From positions 186,001-250,000 of the forward strand of contig JADLSH010000331.1 of NCBI GenBank assembly GCA_016169945.1: 64,000 nucleotides of DNA, given 5' to 3'. Under the pieces are notes generated by a model, which was not told the DNA's origin, searched no databases, and worked only from the letters and a program-made list of their open reading frames with translations. Positions 47,422 through 58,500 of this stretch are shown one piece after another. Position 1 is the first letter of the stretch, and every line of letters begins with the position of its first letter. Made by a program: the position numbers and the translations under genes. Source of the stretch: Trachythela sp. YZ-2020. Lineage: Eukaryota; Cnidaria; Anthozoa; Malacalcyonacea; Clavulariidae.

Positions 47422-47603
47422 AATTACTTTATGGTTTCCGTGTTTGGATGGCCTGATCCAATTAACACGCGGGAATGTTGCGAGAGTTAAGAAAAGCGCG
47501 CGAAATCTCGAGCCGAAGGCGAGTGATTTTGCGAGCTTTAACTCGAGCAACATTCCCAAGTGTTTGGATCAGGCCATCCAAACACGGAAACCATAAAGTA
47601 ATT
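47422..47603. repeat. Palindromic MITE-like hairpin, 40-bp perfect arms
   Basis: The left arm 47422-47461 and right arm 47564-47603 are exact reverse complements over 40 bases (AATTACTTTATGGTTTCCGT and onward). The 102-bp loop itself has inverted GGGAATGTTGCGAGAGTTAA / TTAACTCGAGCAACATTCCC segments. A third piece of the arm recurs at about 47634-47668. Confidence 0.92.
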
Positions 47604-48275
47604 GTTTTATAAAATAACAACAACACGATAGTCTTCCGTGTTTGGATGGCCTGATCCAAACACGGGTTTTGACCAAGCAGAGCACGCGTTATATACATGT
47701 TATTTTATAATAACTCATCTTTAAGACCTTATAATGCGCTAAATGCCGCTTGAAGAAAAAGTTTTAAACTCTTCGATATGTGACATTAACTCTTCGATAT
47801 GTGACATTACTTCGCAAGTCTGGCAAATTTCCTTGCATGCAACACTTCAATTACGGACAATTCGGAATTTTGTTTCAAAAACCGCGAATTCGCTTTTGTC
47901 TTTAATACTTGCATGCGCGTAAAAATAGAAGAAATAATGAGTAATAATATAGATTATACACACTGTCACTGATACTGTATATAAATCAAAGTACTTAAGT
48001 ACATGCAAGCAGTGAACCAATCTCATATCTCGAGACGAGAATTATAGAATATAGATATAATTATATAGATTATACACAGTAAAAACAAACTGGTTAAAAT
48101 GACCAATTTTTATTGGTTGTAACCAATTTTAATTGGTCATTTTAACCAATTCATGAATTGGTTATTCTGAAATGACCAATTAATATTGGTTGAAACAACC
48201 AATTTTTAATGGGTTGCATTTTCTACCAATTTAAATTGGTCAATTTAACCAGTTTTTTTGGTCACTCAATGTTGA

Positions 48276-48445
48276 ATGACCAATTCTAAATTGGTCATAT
48301 CTGCAACCAATTCTAAATTGGTCATATCCGCAACCAATTCTAAATTGGTCATATCCGCAACCAATTCTAAATTGGTCATATCCGCAACCAATTCTAAATT
48401 GGTCAAATCAATAACCAATTCTAAATTGGTCAAATGTTGGGTGCG
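48276..48445. repeat. 27-bp tandem repeat in the left subterminal region
   Basis: About six copies of CCAATTCTAAATTGGTCATA plus TCCGCAA. Each unit is itself palindromic (AATTCTAAATT core). Because 27 is a multiple of three, both strands give repetitive open frames, which are artefacts. Confidence 0.93.
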
Positions 48446-48873
48446 GAAACCTATTGGGCACAAGTGCCCCAGCGACTAAATTAATAGGCAAAATCCACAT
48501 GTTCGAAAACTAACAATAAATTGGTCATATTCACAACCAATTATATTAATTGATTAATGTCAAAATTATCTTATTCATGGGCTTATCTTAGATTGGAGGT
48601 TGGAAAGGAGTACATGCCCTATACTCCCCCAAATAACTCCCCCCTGTATAATGAGCCCTGGAATCAGGGCCTGTTCATATAAGCCGGGCTATGCCTAATA
48701 ACTCGATTATTTGGCATTTTACTGTGGCTTCGAGACTGGCGTGAAATGAGTTTTCGTCAGAAAGACAGAGATTATCGTTGCTGATCATTGTTGCTTATAT
48801 GCTGGACTGTTCAGATATTTGAGATCAGTGCCTTCAGTGGTATGCAGACGCGTGCCACATATGGGCACCCAGG

Positions 48874-49015
48874 ATGCTTAGCGAGCGTGCACTCACAGCG
48901 CGTCCTTTCAAAAATCTTGTGGAATTAAAACTTTATACACCCAAATCATCTGCAAATTTTAACGAAATACGAAGAAACATTCCAATATTTGAAGATTCAA
49001 ACAATCAATTGGAAA
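48874..49015 (+). CDS. Candidate exon inside the 4.5-kb element
   Basis: ATG at 48874 opens 47 codons (MLSERALTARPFKNLVELKL then YTPKSSANFNEIRRNIPIFE) ending at a GTAAGT donor at 49016 in phase 1. The composition looks coding. It does not join in frame to the next visible candidate exon at 49186, so an intervening exon or error would be needed. No family is recognised. Confidence 0.35.
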
Positions 49016-49185
49016 GTAAGTGTTAAACTATGTAAATATTTTTAGATTTTGCGTGTAAATATAGATTATATAATCGATTGTTTTCATGTATAATTTTAGG
49101 CGACGTTGGTCGTTGGCCCCATTTGGCTTCAAGAATATATTATTAATAGAGATTAAAAACTTTCTATATGCCTTTGTATTTACAG

Positions 49186-49299
49186 ATTATCATTTCAAGC
49201 AATAAATCTGAAATAATATGTGGTCCAAGCGAGTCGAACTGTCTAAAACAATACAAACGACTACAACAGCTACACAAGTTTGTCTGCCACAAGGTTAAG
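49186..49299 (+). CDS. Candidate internal exon in the 4.5-kb element
   Basis: 38 codons bounded by an acceptor (TTTGTATTTACAG) and a GTATGA donor, phase 0 at both ends: IIISSNKSEIICGPSESNCL then KQYKRLQQLHKFVCHKVK. It joins in frame to 51552-51656. The exon has a cysteine and basic helix character. No family is recognised. Confidence 0.42.
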
Positions 49300-49554
49300 G
49301 TATGAATATTGTTGATGATTCATGAATTGATACTTAATGAAATATTGACTCATTTAGCTTTGATGTTAATACAATCACCAAAGCAAAATATTTAGCTTTC
49401 TATGAGAGGAGAACAATCCTTCTTTTGTAATAATACAGTATATTGTGCTATAATAATATCATTTCTATCCAGAACCTGATATGGCATTATAGGCCATTAT
49501 ATATACTGGGTTTGGTGGATAATCGAAGTGAGTAGGTATATACACAAATTTAAG

Positions 49555-49666
49555 ACCTAACCAGGAACGGTTGCAAAAAAGGCAACACTAGGTCCTCTGG
49601 CAGGAATTGAACCCACGGCCCTGCGATTCCGGTGCAGCGCTCTAACCAACTGAGCTACAACCAAGA
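49555..49666 (-). mobile_element. tRNA-derived SINE inside the 4.5-kb element
   Basis: The reverse strand shows box A GTAGCTCAGTTGG (complement of 49646-49658) and box B GGTTCAATTCC (complement of 49603-49613), with CTGCACCGGAATCGCAG between. A short body with a GTTGCCTTTTTTGCAAC hairpin follows. The anticodon stem is mismatched and there is a tail, so it is a SINE and not a tRNA gene. Closely similar heads are familiar from cnidarian genomes (recollection, not checked). Confidence 0.75.
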
Positions 49667-51551
49667 GAAATTTCATTGGTAACACTTTTCAGGCCTTTCA
49701 GGAGTAAACATACCTGTGTTTAGCACAATATATAATATATCAGATGAAATATATATTTGGTAATTGCACACAGATAAAATGACATCCCTACCAGAGTAAT
49801 GCTTGCTTATTGCTTGGACTTCCTATATACAAGGGCCAAACACAGATAAATTTGGTGCGGCCCACCTTTTCTTTTTGTGTTGTACCAAACCTGAAATCAC
49901 ATTTCAGTGACAATTAATATTTCACAGTAAAAGCCCGTGGAAATGATAAGTCACTTACAGCATTGTTAACTAATCTATACTAATTTTTAGCTACTAAATT
50001 TTTTTAGGGGATCAATAATAGGGCTAACCTTTAGATCCTCCTGCAAGGGCCTATTATGTATTTATTAATTTTATAAAGGTTCCCTGAATAAATATTTTGA
50101 TGAATGAATGATAATAATATTTTAACAGGGGGTTCATGTCACCCGAAGGTGTTTTGTGATGAAGCCCTGATTGATTGATTGATTGATATTAATTTAAATG
50201 CAGCATTAGTACTCTGCCCAGATCCTGGCAGGGATATTCCATAGGCTGGACAGCTTAGTTCCCAAATAAACAACTTGTGGGGTGCCCGGTCTTAATTGAA
50301 AATAACCCACATGCCCTAGGTGCATTGGGGGTAAAGTCCTCCTTAAGTCAAACTGTGGCTCTGGTCCCCCAGGGGCTCTTTCGAACAAGGTCCCATTGGT
50401 AGGTCAGCCTCGTCACCAAATAGAATAGACAAAAGTTGAAAATCGCTGGTTGAAAAGCAAAAAATAAGCCAACTTTCCCCTTGATCTCCCTTTAACAGTG
50501 TAAAAGTACACTTGAGGGAGAGTACATTTTAATTTTCTGAGTCACTTAACCCTTTAATTACAATGAGCCCTGTTTAATTTATTATCATAACCTTGTTATG
50601 ATGCAAGGCATGCTTTATAAAACCTAAAATTGAACAGAACTAAAGCTTGTGTGTTGTTGCTGTTGACACAAATAATTCATTATATTGTATGTAATCCCAA
50701 TTTTCATTTTCCAGCAAATTATTGTACCACAGCAAATGACAAATTGGCAGAGCTGGGTGGGTTACTCTGGTTTGAGTAACTGAAGCAAGCATATTGTAAA
50801 CAGTTCCAGTGAGTACTTTTCAGGAAAATGTAAATTTAAAATATTACTTTACATTGCACGTCCTTGCAGCTTTAGGGTTGTTTGTTTAATTTTATCAAGG
50901 ATTTAATATACCCTTGTGCATAATATTTTAACTCGGCAAGTGGCAATGCACCCTATTTTGCAGACAATACTGTTTATAAACGGCCAAGGGAAAAGTGTTG
51001 CACTTAGCCTATTAACCAAATTAGCACTGCTGTGAAGTCAGCAAGAATGATGATTTACAATGTTTCTGGCTTATGTTGTCAAAATGTCAATGATGCACTG
51101 ATACTAATTACAGAACTGCTCAGATTTGATATTTTGGCTGAAGTTAAAGTTGGGACAAAGCAGTTATGATGAGAATATCCAATTATATATGTTAGAGTTT
51201 ACCGGCAATGACTATAAGCATGGTACCAAGTATACATAATGTGAATATCATTCAAATTGTCCCTTCATGCATTTGTGTTACTATCAGACTTCTATTCACT
51301 CCTAGCTAAATTTGTAAGATTGCAGAATTTCCTTAATCTGAACTTTTGAAATGTTTTGTTTTCTTTTGCAAAAGAGATGTATTTGTCAAAAGAGATTTGT
51401 CATTTCTAATCTAGTATGTACAAAAATTGGTAGTATGACCTGAACAAACTTATGGCTGATATCTGATGTGTAGATATCATAAGTGTATGACATAAGTAAT
51501 ATTATTTGTTGGCAAAGAAAAACTTTTTTGCTTTCTTACTTAAATTAACAG

Positions 51552-51656
51552 ATCATCGAGGAAGCAAGGAGAGTCTTGGGAATTGGAGGTTGGGAAGGTA
51601 GGGATGAATTTAAGAAAGATTGTCTTCAATGGTTGACTGAAGAAATGAGACATTGA
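51552..51656 (+). CDS. Candidate terminal exon in the 4.5-kb element
   Basis: After an acceptor (CTTACTTAAATTAACAG) the phase-0 frame reads IIEEARRVLGIGGWEGRDEF then KKDCLQWLTEEMRH and TGA at 51654. AATAAA sequences at about 51769 and 51941 could serve as poly(A) signals. Together with 49186-49299 it gives a 72-residue helical, charged C terminus. Function unknown. Confidence 0.42.
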   Translation: MIEEARRVLGIGGWEGRDEFKKDCLQWLTEEMRH

Positions 51657-52357
51657 TATGTTATGGGATTAGTAAAGGAATGAGCCTGCCAAAAACCCCA
51701 TGATGCATTGTTTGAAGATACTGATTAAGTCCGCACTGACCAGCTACCGGAAATTTAAAGCTGATATGCAATAAACTGGACTAAGTATTGCTGTGATCTG
51801 TAGAATGTATATTCATAAGTATTCATGATGACAGATAGAACTTGAACTTTATATATATATATAAACTACCATGCAGGAAGTGCATGGATTCCTTGAAGAA
51901 GCAGTCAAGTGCATTTAGTCATGCATGTGGGATACAAGATGTAATAAAAGTCTTTGATCCACTTAATTCTTCTGACAGTATCCCTTGTATAATTGCATGA
52001 GATTATGAGTGAAAGATTATTTCAGGACGGATCTGTTTTTGTTTCTGTTATATCACCTCAATGTAGAGTGCATCATGTACTATGTATTCTTGTGAGGGTC
52101 GTCACAGAGTGCATATGCTGAATGGACTTGATCGCTTCTTTAAGCTCTTAATCTACTTAATACTGTATATAGCCACCGGTCGGGTCTAACCAGAAATTGG
52201 CCTGACAAATATACTGTATGCTATATATTCTCAATTATTAATATATTTATTTTGTATTATAAACTTAGTATTTATTTGTAATTAAAACGTATTTGATTAA
52301 TTATTTTTTTCAAGCGTCTTTTGATTGGTTTTGGTCATTTTAACCAATTTAAAATTT

Positions 52358-52564
52358 GGTTAAAATGACCAAAAAAAATTGGTCGTTTGGATGCATCTGA
52401 GACAACCAGTTTAAATTGGTCGTTTTAACCAAAAAAGGAATTGGTCAAAATAACCAAAAAGTAATTGGTTATTTTGACCAATTACTTTTTTGGTTAAAAC
52501 GACCAATTTAAACTGGTTGTCTCAGATGCATCCAAACGACCAATTTTTTTTGGTCATTTTAACC
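52358..52564. repeat. 207-bp near-perfect palindrome
   Basis: Arms of about 100 bases: the left begins GGTTAAAATGACCAAAAAAA and the right ends TTTTTTTGGTCATTTTAACC. They match with only about one or two mismatches around a centre near 52461. It forms the right subterminal part of the 4.5-kb element and could extrude as a cruciform. Confidence 0.92.
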
Positions 52565-53191
52565 AATTTGTTTTTACTGTGTAGTTCACTTTATAAACTG
52601 TATGTAAACCTAAAATTTATGTACTTCTCTTATCTGTATGCTTGCAAGCGTTTATTGATTATTGGTGTCGATTCATTAACAAACTTAGCATGTCCTCACT
52701 TTATCATATGTAAATGCCGAATCGAAAGGGAACACAACTCACATGTAAGTTTCCGCAACGAAGGGAACAGAACTCACAAGTTTCCGCAACGACAACCGAT
52801 CAACGTGTCAGACAGTCACGCAATCTCATCAACACGTTATACTTGCTCTCCTTATTTTCCATCTACCATGACAAAGTTTGCATGTGCTTAGCCTTAGTCT
52901 TAGAACACCTACAGTACAAACCTTCATTTCGATTATATTTGGGAATTCAAATCGCTACAGTGCGATGGCGATGACTTGCGACATGTGTTCTCAATTGAAC
53001 GGGCAGCTTTTGTAATTTGTGACTTGTTCACGATCATCACGCAATCATTATAGTCTACACAGTGGATTATTATTATAGATCACCACGCAAGGAAAGTAAC
53101 TTAAACAAATGCAGTAAAAATATGAAAACTACTGATAAATGTATTATAATATAATTATGAATTTATTATACAATAATGTATTTCAACTTAC

Positions 53192-53610
53192 ATAAGAGAC
53201 GGTAACCATCTGTATAATCTTTTCTCCATATATACAACATTTGTCACTTCAATGAGATCATCGGCAGCAACTGTCGTCTCAGAATAGTACGAAGCAACCC
53301 CTTTTCCGTCAGCTATCATTGAGCGACCATAAGAGACTTTGCAATCTTTACATCGAAGCATTAGTTTCGTGCATGGTCTAGGGCCAGTGATTGTGTACAA
53401 AGTACAACTGCTTGGGGTATTTGGAGCTGACAAAACGGCGCCGCAACGAATGCAGTCCTCCACAGGAGGAGCAATGAAGCGACCAAAATTTAATTTCTCT
53501 CTTTTGCTGAGAGCGCATAAGGCCTCCTCGAAATCGGCAGAATAATTCCCCACAAAAGGGCAATCAGGCGCAAATTCTTCCAGAAAAGAAACGATCTCTT
53601 CAACCAACAT
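53192..53610 (-). CDS. Cysteine-cluster exon (KDZ-associated CxC type)
   Basis: ATG at 53610 opens MLVEEIVSFLEEFAPDCPFV; the frame runs to a strong donor (CTTAT|GTAAGT) at 53191, so it is a first or internal exon. The core is C-x2-C (CIRCGAVL), then a strand (TLYTITGP), LMLRCKDCKVSYGRSM and ending ...GVASYYSE. This is the layout of the CxC-type cysteine clusters described with KDZ (Kyakuja-Dileera-Zisupton) transposases, which probably bind zinc. The downstream transposase exons would lie to the left but are not in view: the 4.5-kb element at 48075-52581 begins 600 bases away. It could be a KDZ remnant or a host gene. Confidence 0.55.
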
Positions 53611-53957
53611 CACGGAAAATCGCTCAGGACACAAGAAATTGATTATAGTAAAGATAATGTTACATCTACTGTTCTTGTATTTTGCATAGGATTTAGGTAC
53701 ATAACAAAATCCACATAATCCCGTCTAGTCCGTACATGAACGCGAGCAAGCCAACAACGTCGAAATTTACATGCTTGTTTAAACGCCTCACAGTCTCCGT
53801 CAAATTCTTTAAATTAAGTTTACTTTTAAAAACATTTATCTCGTTTAAAAATTATTTTCTCTCTTGGATTTCTCGCAAAATGGCTTCAGCAGAAAAGTCG
53901 ACTCTTGCCTTTTTCGACGCCATGCTTTATATGTGCGTGTTTAATTATATTATAGTA

Positions 53958-54150
53958 TAATTGCACGGAAAACAGCCCTCCTGCGGCTACTACGCTAACT
54001 ACGCGTAGTAAGATGCTTTACCGTGCATGTTAATATAGCCTTACGTGTTTACATATGGACTGTCATAGTCGAGCGTGTTTTTTATTAGAATTGCACGGAA
54101 ATACAGGACCTCCTGCAGCTACTACGCTAACTACGCGTAGTAAGACCGTA
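53958..54150. repeat. Tandem duplicate with CTACGCGTAGTA palindrome
   Basis: ATTGCACGGAAA..CAG...CTCCTGC.GCTACTACGCTAACTACG occurs at about 53959 and 54089, about 130 bases apart. Each copy contains AACTACGCGTAGTAAGA. Confidence 0.85.
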
Positions 54151-54184
54151 GTGGCAAAAATATTGTTCATAAAATAAGCCACGC

Positions 54185-54405
54185 ATGTAATTTTATTCGT
54201 TCAAACGACTTCTGATAGAACGTTTTTTTATCCGTTCAAATCCTCGACTTTATTCGTTCAGATTTTTTGCTCAAATCGTCAAAACGTTTTTGAGATTCGT
54301 TGAAACGTTATAACAAAACGTTCTCTATCCGTTCGTTCTCCGTTTTTTTGGCCGTTTCAACGAAATATCGTTAAGGTATGTTTTCCCATGGAAGGTCACA
54401 AATGC
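54185..54405 (-). repeat. CGTTCGAACG-rich repeat, copy 2
   Basis: Inverted relative of 34572-34850, ending CGTTAAGGTATGTTTTCCCA then TGGAAGGTCACA. The body carries many CGTTC / GAACG motifs. Confidence 0.7.
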
Positions 54406-54654
54406 CTTTCTTTAACTACATTTACGATTTGCGATTTTTGCCAAAGACCAACCGCATAGTTGCTCGAAAATTGTGCAATTTATAAAATAACCTTATTTTA
54501 ATATTATTCTACGGGGTCATTGGGTGAATGTGATTTTTGTCCTTTTGGGCTGCATGGTCTAGTCTATTGGCAGATGTGAGGTTCCAACCGCCAACCTTAA
54601 ATTTATTTACAGACAGGCCTGTTTGAGGGGTACTACGATAAATATCGAGAAACC

Positions 54655-54955
54655 TGAATCATGTCGTGAGCTAAGGTACTAAAAGGTAGGATAAGATAGC
54701 CTGAGGTAGTCTAAGGTAAGCTAAGATACCCAAAGGGCAAATGCATCCTAAGGTAGTTTAAGGCAGTCTAAGATAGGCTAACGTAGCCTAAGGTACTCTT
54801 AGGTAGGCTAAGGTAGTCTGATCTCTGAAGTACCATAAGGTAGTCTAATGTAGGCTACGGTAGGTCAAGGTAGTCTAAAATACCCTAAGGTAGTCTAAGG
54901 TAGGCTAAGCTAATCTAAGCTATTTTAAGCTAGTGTAAGCTAGTCCAAGGTACCA
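54655..54955. repeat. TAAGGTAGNCT tandem repeat
   Basis: About 25 imperfect units of 11 bases (TAAGGTAGTCT, TAAGGTAGGC and variants such as TAAGATACCC), some grouped as 22-mers. Confidence 0.88.
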
Positions 54956-55098
54956 TGTAGATTATTAACTTCGCTGGGAGACTCTTCCCATTCAAAAACA
55001 CGAGTAACTTCAATAGATATACATAACAAAACATACAACACATGCAAAATTCAAAACTAAAAGTAATGTAAATATTAGGAGCGTATATAGTATTTAGC

Positions 55099-55410
55099 TC
55101 AGGGCTCGCGCATGAGACCCGCGTGTAGATTATGCAAATCCCGTATACAAGCTACATTTCTTAAGATAAAATCGTGATTAAACATTGCGCAATTATATTT
55201 AAAAAATTATTTGGGAGGCCCAGATAATTTATTGTTTTAGCATATTTCTTAGATCGAGTTTTAAGACTAGTTTTATTCAACGACACTTCATATGGAGTGC
55301 TAGGACTATTAATTATTCTCATGGCTCCCTTTTGCATTCTTTTAACTTCAGTTATTAGATAATCCGAAAACGCAGACCAAGCTGGGGCTGTTGACTGTCG
55401 ATCATTATCG
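55099..55410 (-). pseudogene. LINE RT C-terminal fragment
   Basis: The minus-strand frame without a start reads PAWSAFSDYLITEVKRMQKG then AMRIINSPSTPYEVSLNKTS and YLGLPNNFFKYN..., to a stop at 55099-55101. SPVW..., I-x-x-V-K-R-x-Q-x-x-A-x-R-I-I and PYEVAL-like segments are the usual thumb/C-terminal region of CR1/L2-type ORF2 proteins. It lies just 3' of the LRR gene on the same strand. Confidence 0.65.
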
Positions 55411-55506
55411 TTCCAGTTCTTTTATAGTTAAATGTCCGAACCACGTCGCAAGCCAGTCACTCAAGTGCCACGGGTCCGCGGTTGAAATGTTTGCCAGAAA
55501 TATACA

Positions 55507-58500
55507 TTAGTTTAGAATTGGTTCAAATTGAACATTTTCAGCCCGCAAATTTGGCGATTTCCATAGATTCATTAAAAACAACGAAATAATTCCCAGAAAG
55601 CAGAATGAGAGCACGACCAAATTTATAGAAATGATCAACCATAAAAGCGAATTATCAAGTTTCGTAGAAAGTCGCAAGGAGGTCAAACTAACAAAGGAAA
55701 GAAGTAAAACAATAGATACTATGAGATCGGCTAAGGTTTCGAATTCGTATTTCTCAGAATATCGTTTGTACGGCCTGGAAACTAACGTTATGATAATGAA
55801 GGTGATAAGAAGGAGAGCTATGCTTAAAATTTGATAAGAGGAGGTAGTTGGAACTATGGTTAAGAATACAGCAAGTAGAAGACGACGGGTGAGAAAAACT
55901 AACCGGAAATATCGTCGGAATGGTAGCTTAAATTCATCATACAACGGTTTCAACCAAATATCAACATCGTGAGAAATAGCCTGCCCTTCTTTGTCTAAGT
56001 ATTTGTACAATAATGGAGCGAAAATGAAAAGAGGAACCCCAATGACAAAAACGACCAAGGAAACATAACCTAAAACGAGCAACCTGTTATAGGAGGTACC
56101 GCTACAATCAAGCCATGGCGCGTTCTTTAAATAAGACAACCCGTCACGTTGTTCACAAGAAAATACAGCATCAAATGTTTTTGCAGTGATAGGAAAATAC
56201 ACAAAGAGAAGTATTTGAACAGCCCAGCGTTTGCATCGATGACTGGGAATATTTCTATTTCGACCACAGAATATCTTCCTCAAAACATGCAACAGCCATA
56301 TTAAAGATATCGCCGCGACAGGTACCAGCAAGACGACAGCAAAGCCAACCACCGGACGTTTCGCAGCAGAAAAGCTACAAGTCAGTTCCGAGAATTCAAA
56401 ACTAAACGCGTTGGTTATATGATATTTAAGGATAACTATTTTATTTGGCCAGATGTTCGCATCGGAGAAGATCGCATCTAGAGATTGGAAGTAGAACACC
56501 GCTATACTCCAAAAACCTTTCAGGTTCCTGCGTGCGTCAGAAAGACCTAAGATCCATACTGAAAATATAAGCATATAAAACCACCCTGGAATTATGGACT
56601 TTGCGTGCAAAACCACGAGTGCCACTGCTAAGAAAAACATAAAGAAAATGACTAGCCGCTTTCTGCAGCGTCTTAAACAAATCAGCAAAGAAATAGACAT
56701 GACGAAACATGCGAAGAAGGAGATTATCAAAATAATTGGGAATTTTTTACGGAATCCTGGACACGGAACACATAAAGAACCCTTTTTGTAATAACTGTCA
56801 ATGCACTGTGAGCAGAACCGTCCCTTGTTGCCATAACGACACACACATGACGAATTACATGTCGTTTTCAGATGACCGTTTACCAATTGCAGTCCACATT
56901 TGCAGTCTCCTGACGGGTTGCAAATTTCATAATCAAATATTTCTTGTTGGCTGCATTTAACCAGTTTAGTTATATTTTCGAAATCGCCGCAACATGGCCA
57001 GTAACCTTTCTTAATGTTCATCTTAACCTGAATTTGATTGGTCGATGGTGAAGTCTCTATTTTATTCTTTTTTGTTGCTTCCACTTCGCATGAACCACCA
57101 TTCATACAGGGCTCGCAATATCTGCGGTAACCATAATATCCTTTGTTACAAAAACACAAGGAGTAATCATAATACCCTGGATCCATTTCTACCAGCCCGC
57201 CTAAATTTGTAAGATGAACAGTTGGGCAAGAAAATGTATCTCTTTGTATCTTCACATTGTATGTAACCGTCATATACATATTTGGGAATGTATCCTTACT
57301 TCTCAAGAACCGGTTTTCCTTGATATCGAGATATTTCAAAGATTGCAATGCAGAAAAAAAGCTCATGGGCAACTCTCCAGTAAAGTTATTTGATGCAAGA
57401 GTAAGATAGAACAAGTAATCCATGCTATTTGCGCCATGATTTACAGGGACAGGACCGGTCATGTTATTATTGCTGAGATCAATATACATAACTTGGTGGA
57501 AGTTCCAGAATGAATTTGACAGTTCGCCTTCGAGTCCACAATTGTTTGCAACGAGCATGCGTAGACTGTATAGGCAAGGCTGCAATGCTTCTAACAGACG
57601 GTTACCGTCAATTTTTAAATTGATGTTCCCATCAACATATAGGATCTGCAGCTGAGAATTAAACGACAGATTTGTGGCAAAACCTGAGAAGTTATTATTT
57701 GATAAATCAAGTACCTGAAGGGTTTGAATTTGGTTGAACGCTTTTGGAAGTAAGCCGTGTAATTTATTTGAACCTAGCACAATTTGTGTTGTCTTTTTGA
57801 AGCCATGATCAAAACAATTCTCTATTTCACCTTCTAGCTGGTTACCATAAAGACGCAACTCGACAATGTTAGGATTAGTTTTTCCAAAATCAGTTGGTAT
57901 TGTTCCCCCTAACCTGCAATTTGTTAGATGTATATATGTCAGTTCACTCATGTTCGAAAAATACCACATTTCACCTGAATTCAGTTCCGCAAATTCTAAA
58001 TCCAAAAACCACAATTTTGTTAGATTTGTAATGCTCAATGGCAAGTCTCCTTTAATATCGTTCTCACCAAGACTCAGTTGTCGCAGTTTTTGCAAGCGAT
58101 CAATGTCATGTGGAATGTTACCGTATAATTTTGTTTGATTCATGCAACAAATTTGTATCACCTCCAGGTTACGCAACTGCAGAATTAGATCCCATGGGAT
58201 TTCACCGTAGATTCCTGAAAAGGAGATGCACAGTCGACGGAGACGAGTCATATTACTGGAGATAACATCTGATATAGTCCCTGTCATTTTTGTATTACTA
58301 GACAAGCACATTCCCTGTAGATTTCGAAATCTCCAAAAGCTTGGTAATCTTCCAGTCAGGCCATTATCAGTTAGATCAATCCATTTTATATAGCTACTGT
58401 TCTCGTAGCAATGTATGCCAAACCACTTGCAATGATCTACGTAGCTGTCTTTCCCCCATCCTGTTTTCTTGTACCAGCAGAAAGGACCGCCTGTTGCATC

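Larger units (their letters stand above)
48075..52581. mobile_element. 4.5-kb TIR element with TA target duplication
   Basis: Ends CACAGTAAAAACAAACTGG (left) and CCAATTTGTTTTTACTGTG (right), flanked by TA at 48073-48074 and 52582-52583. The termini resemble those of the 41108-45272 element (CAC..TAAAAA with TA). Subterminal DNA is built from TTAACCAATT / AATTGGTCAT motifs: 27-bp tandem copies on the left, a 207-bp palindrome on the right. The interior has a SINE and candidate exons. No transposase domain is recognised. Confidence 0.82.

Noticed and set aside
48266..48479. ORFs with TNLELVADM / ATNSKLVIS repeats
   Set aside because: Artefacts of the 27-bp palindromic tandem repeat in the element end.
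49586..49666. tRNA gene on the minus strand
   Set aside because: The boxes are good, but the anticodon stem has a mismatch, no acceptor pairing closes the cloverleaf, and a SINE body follows.
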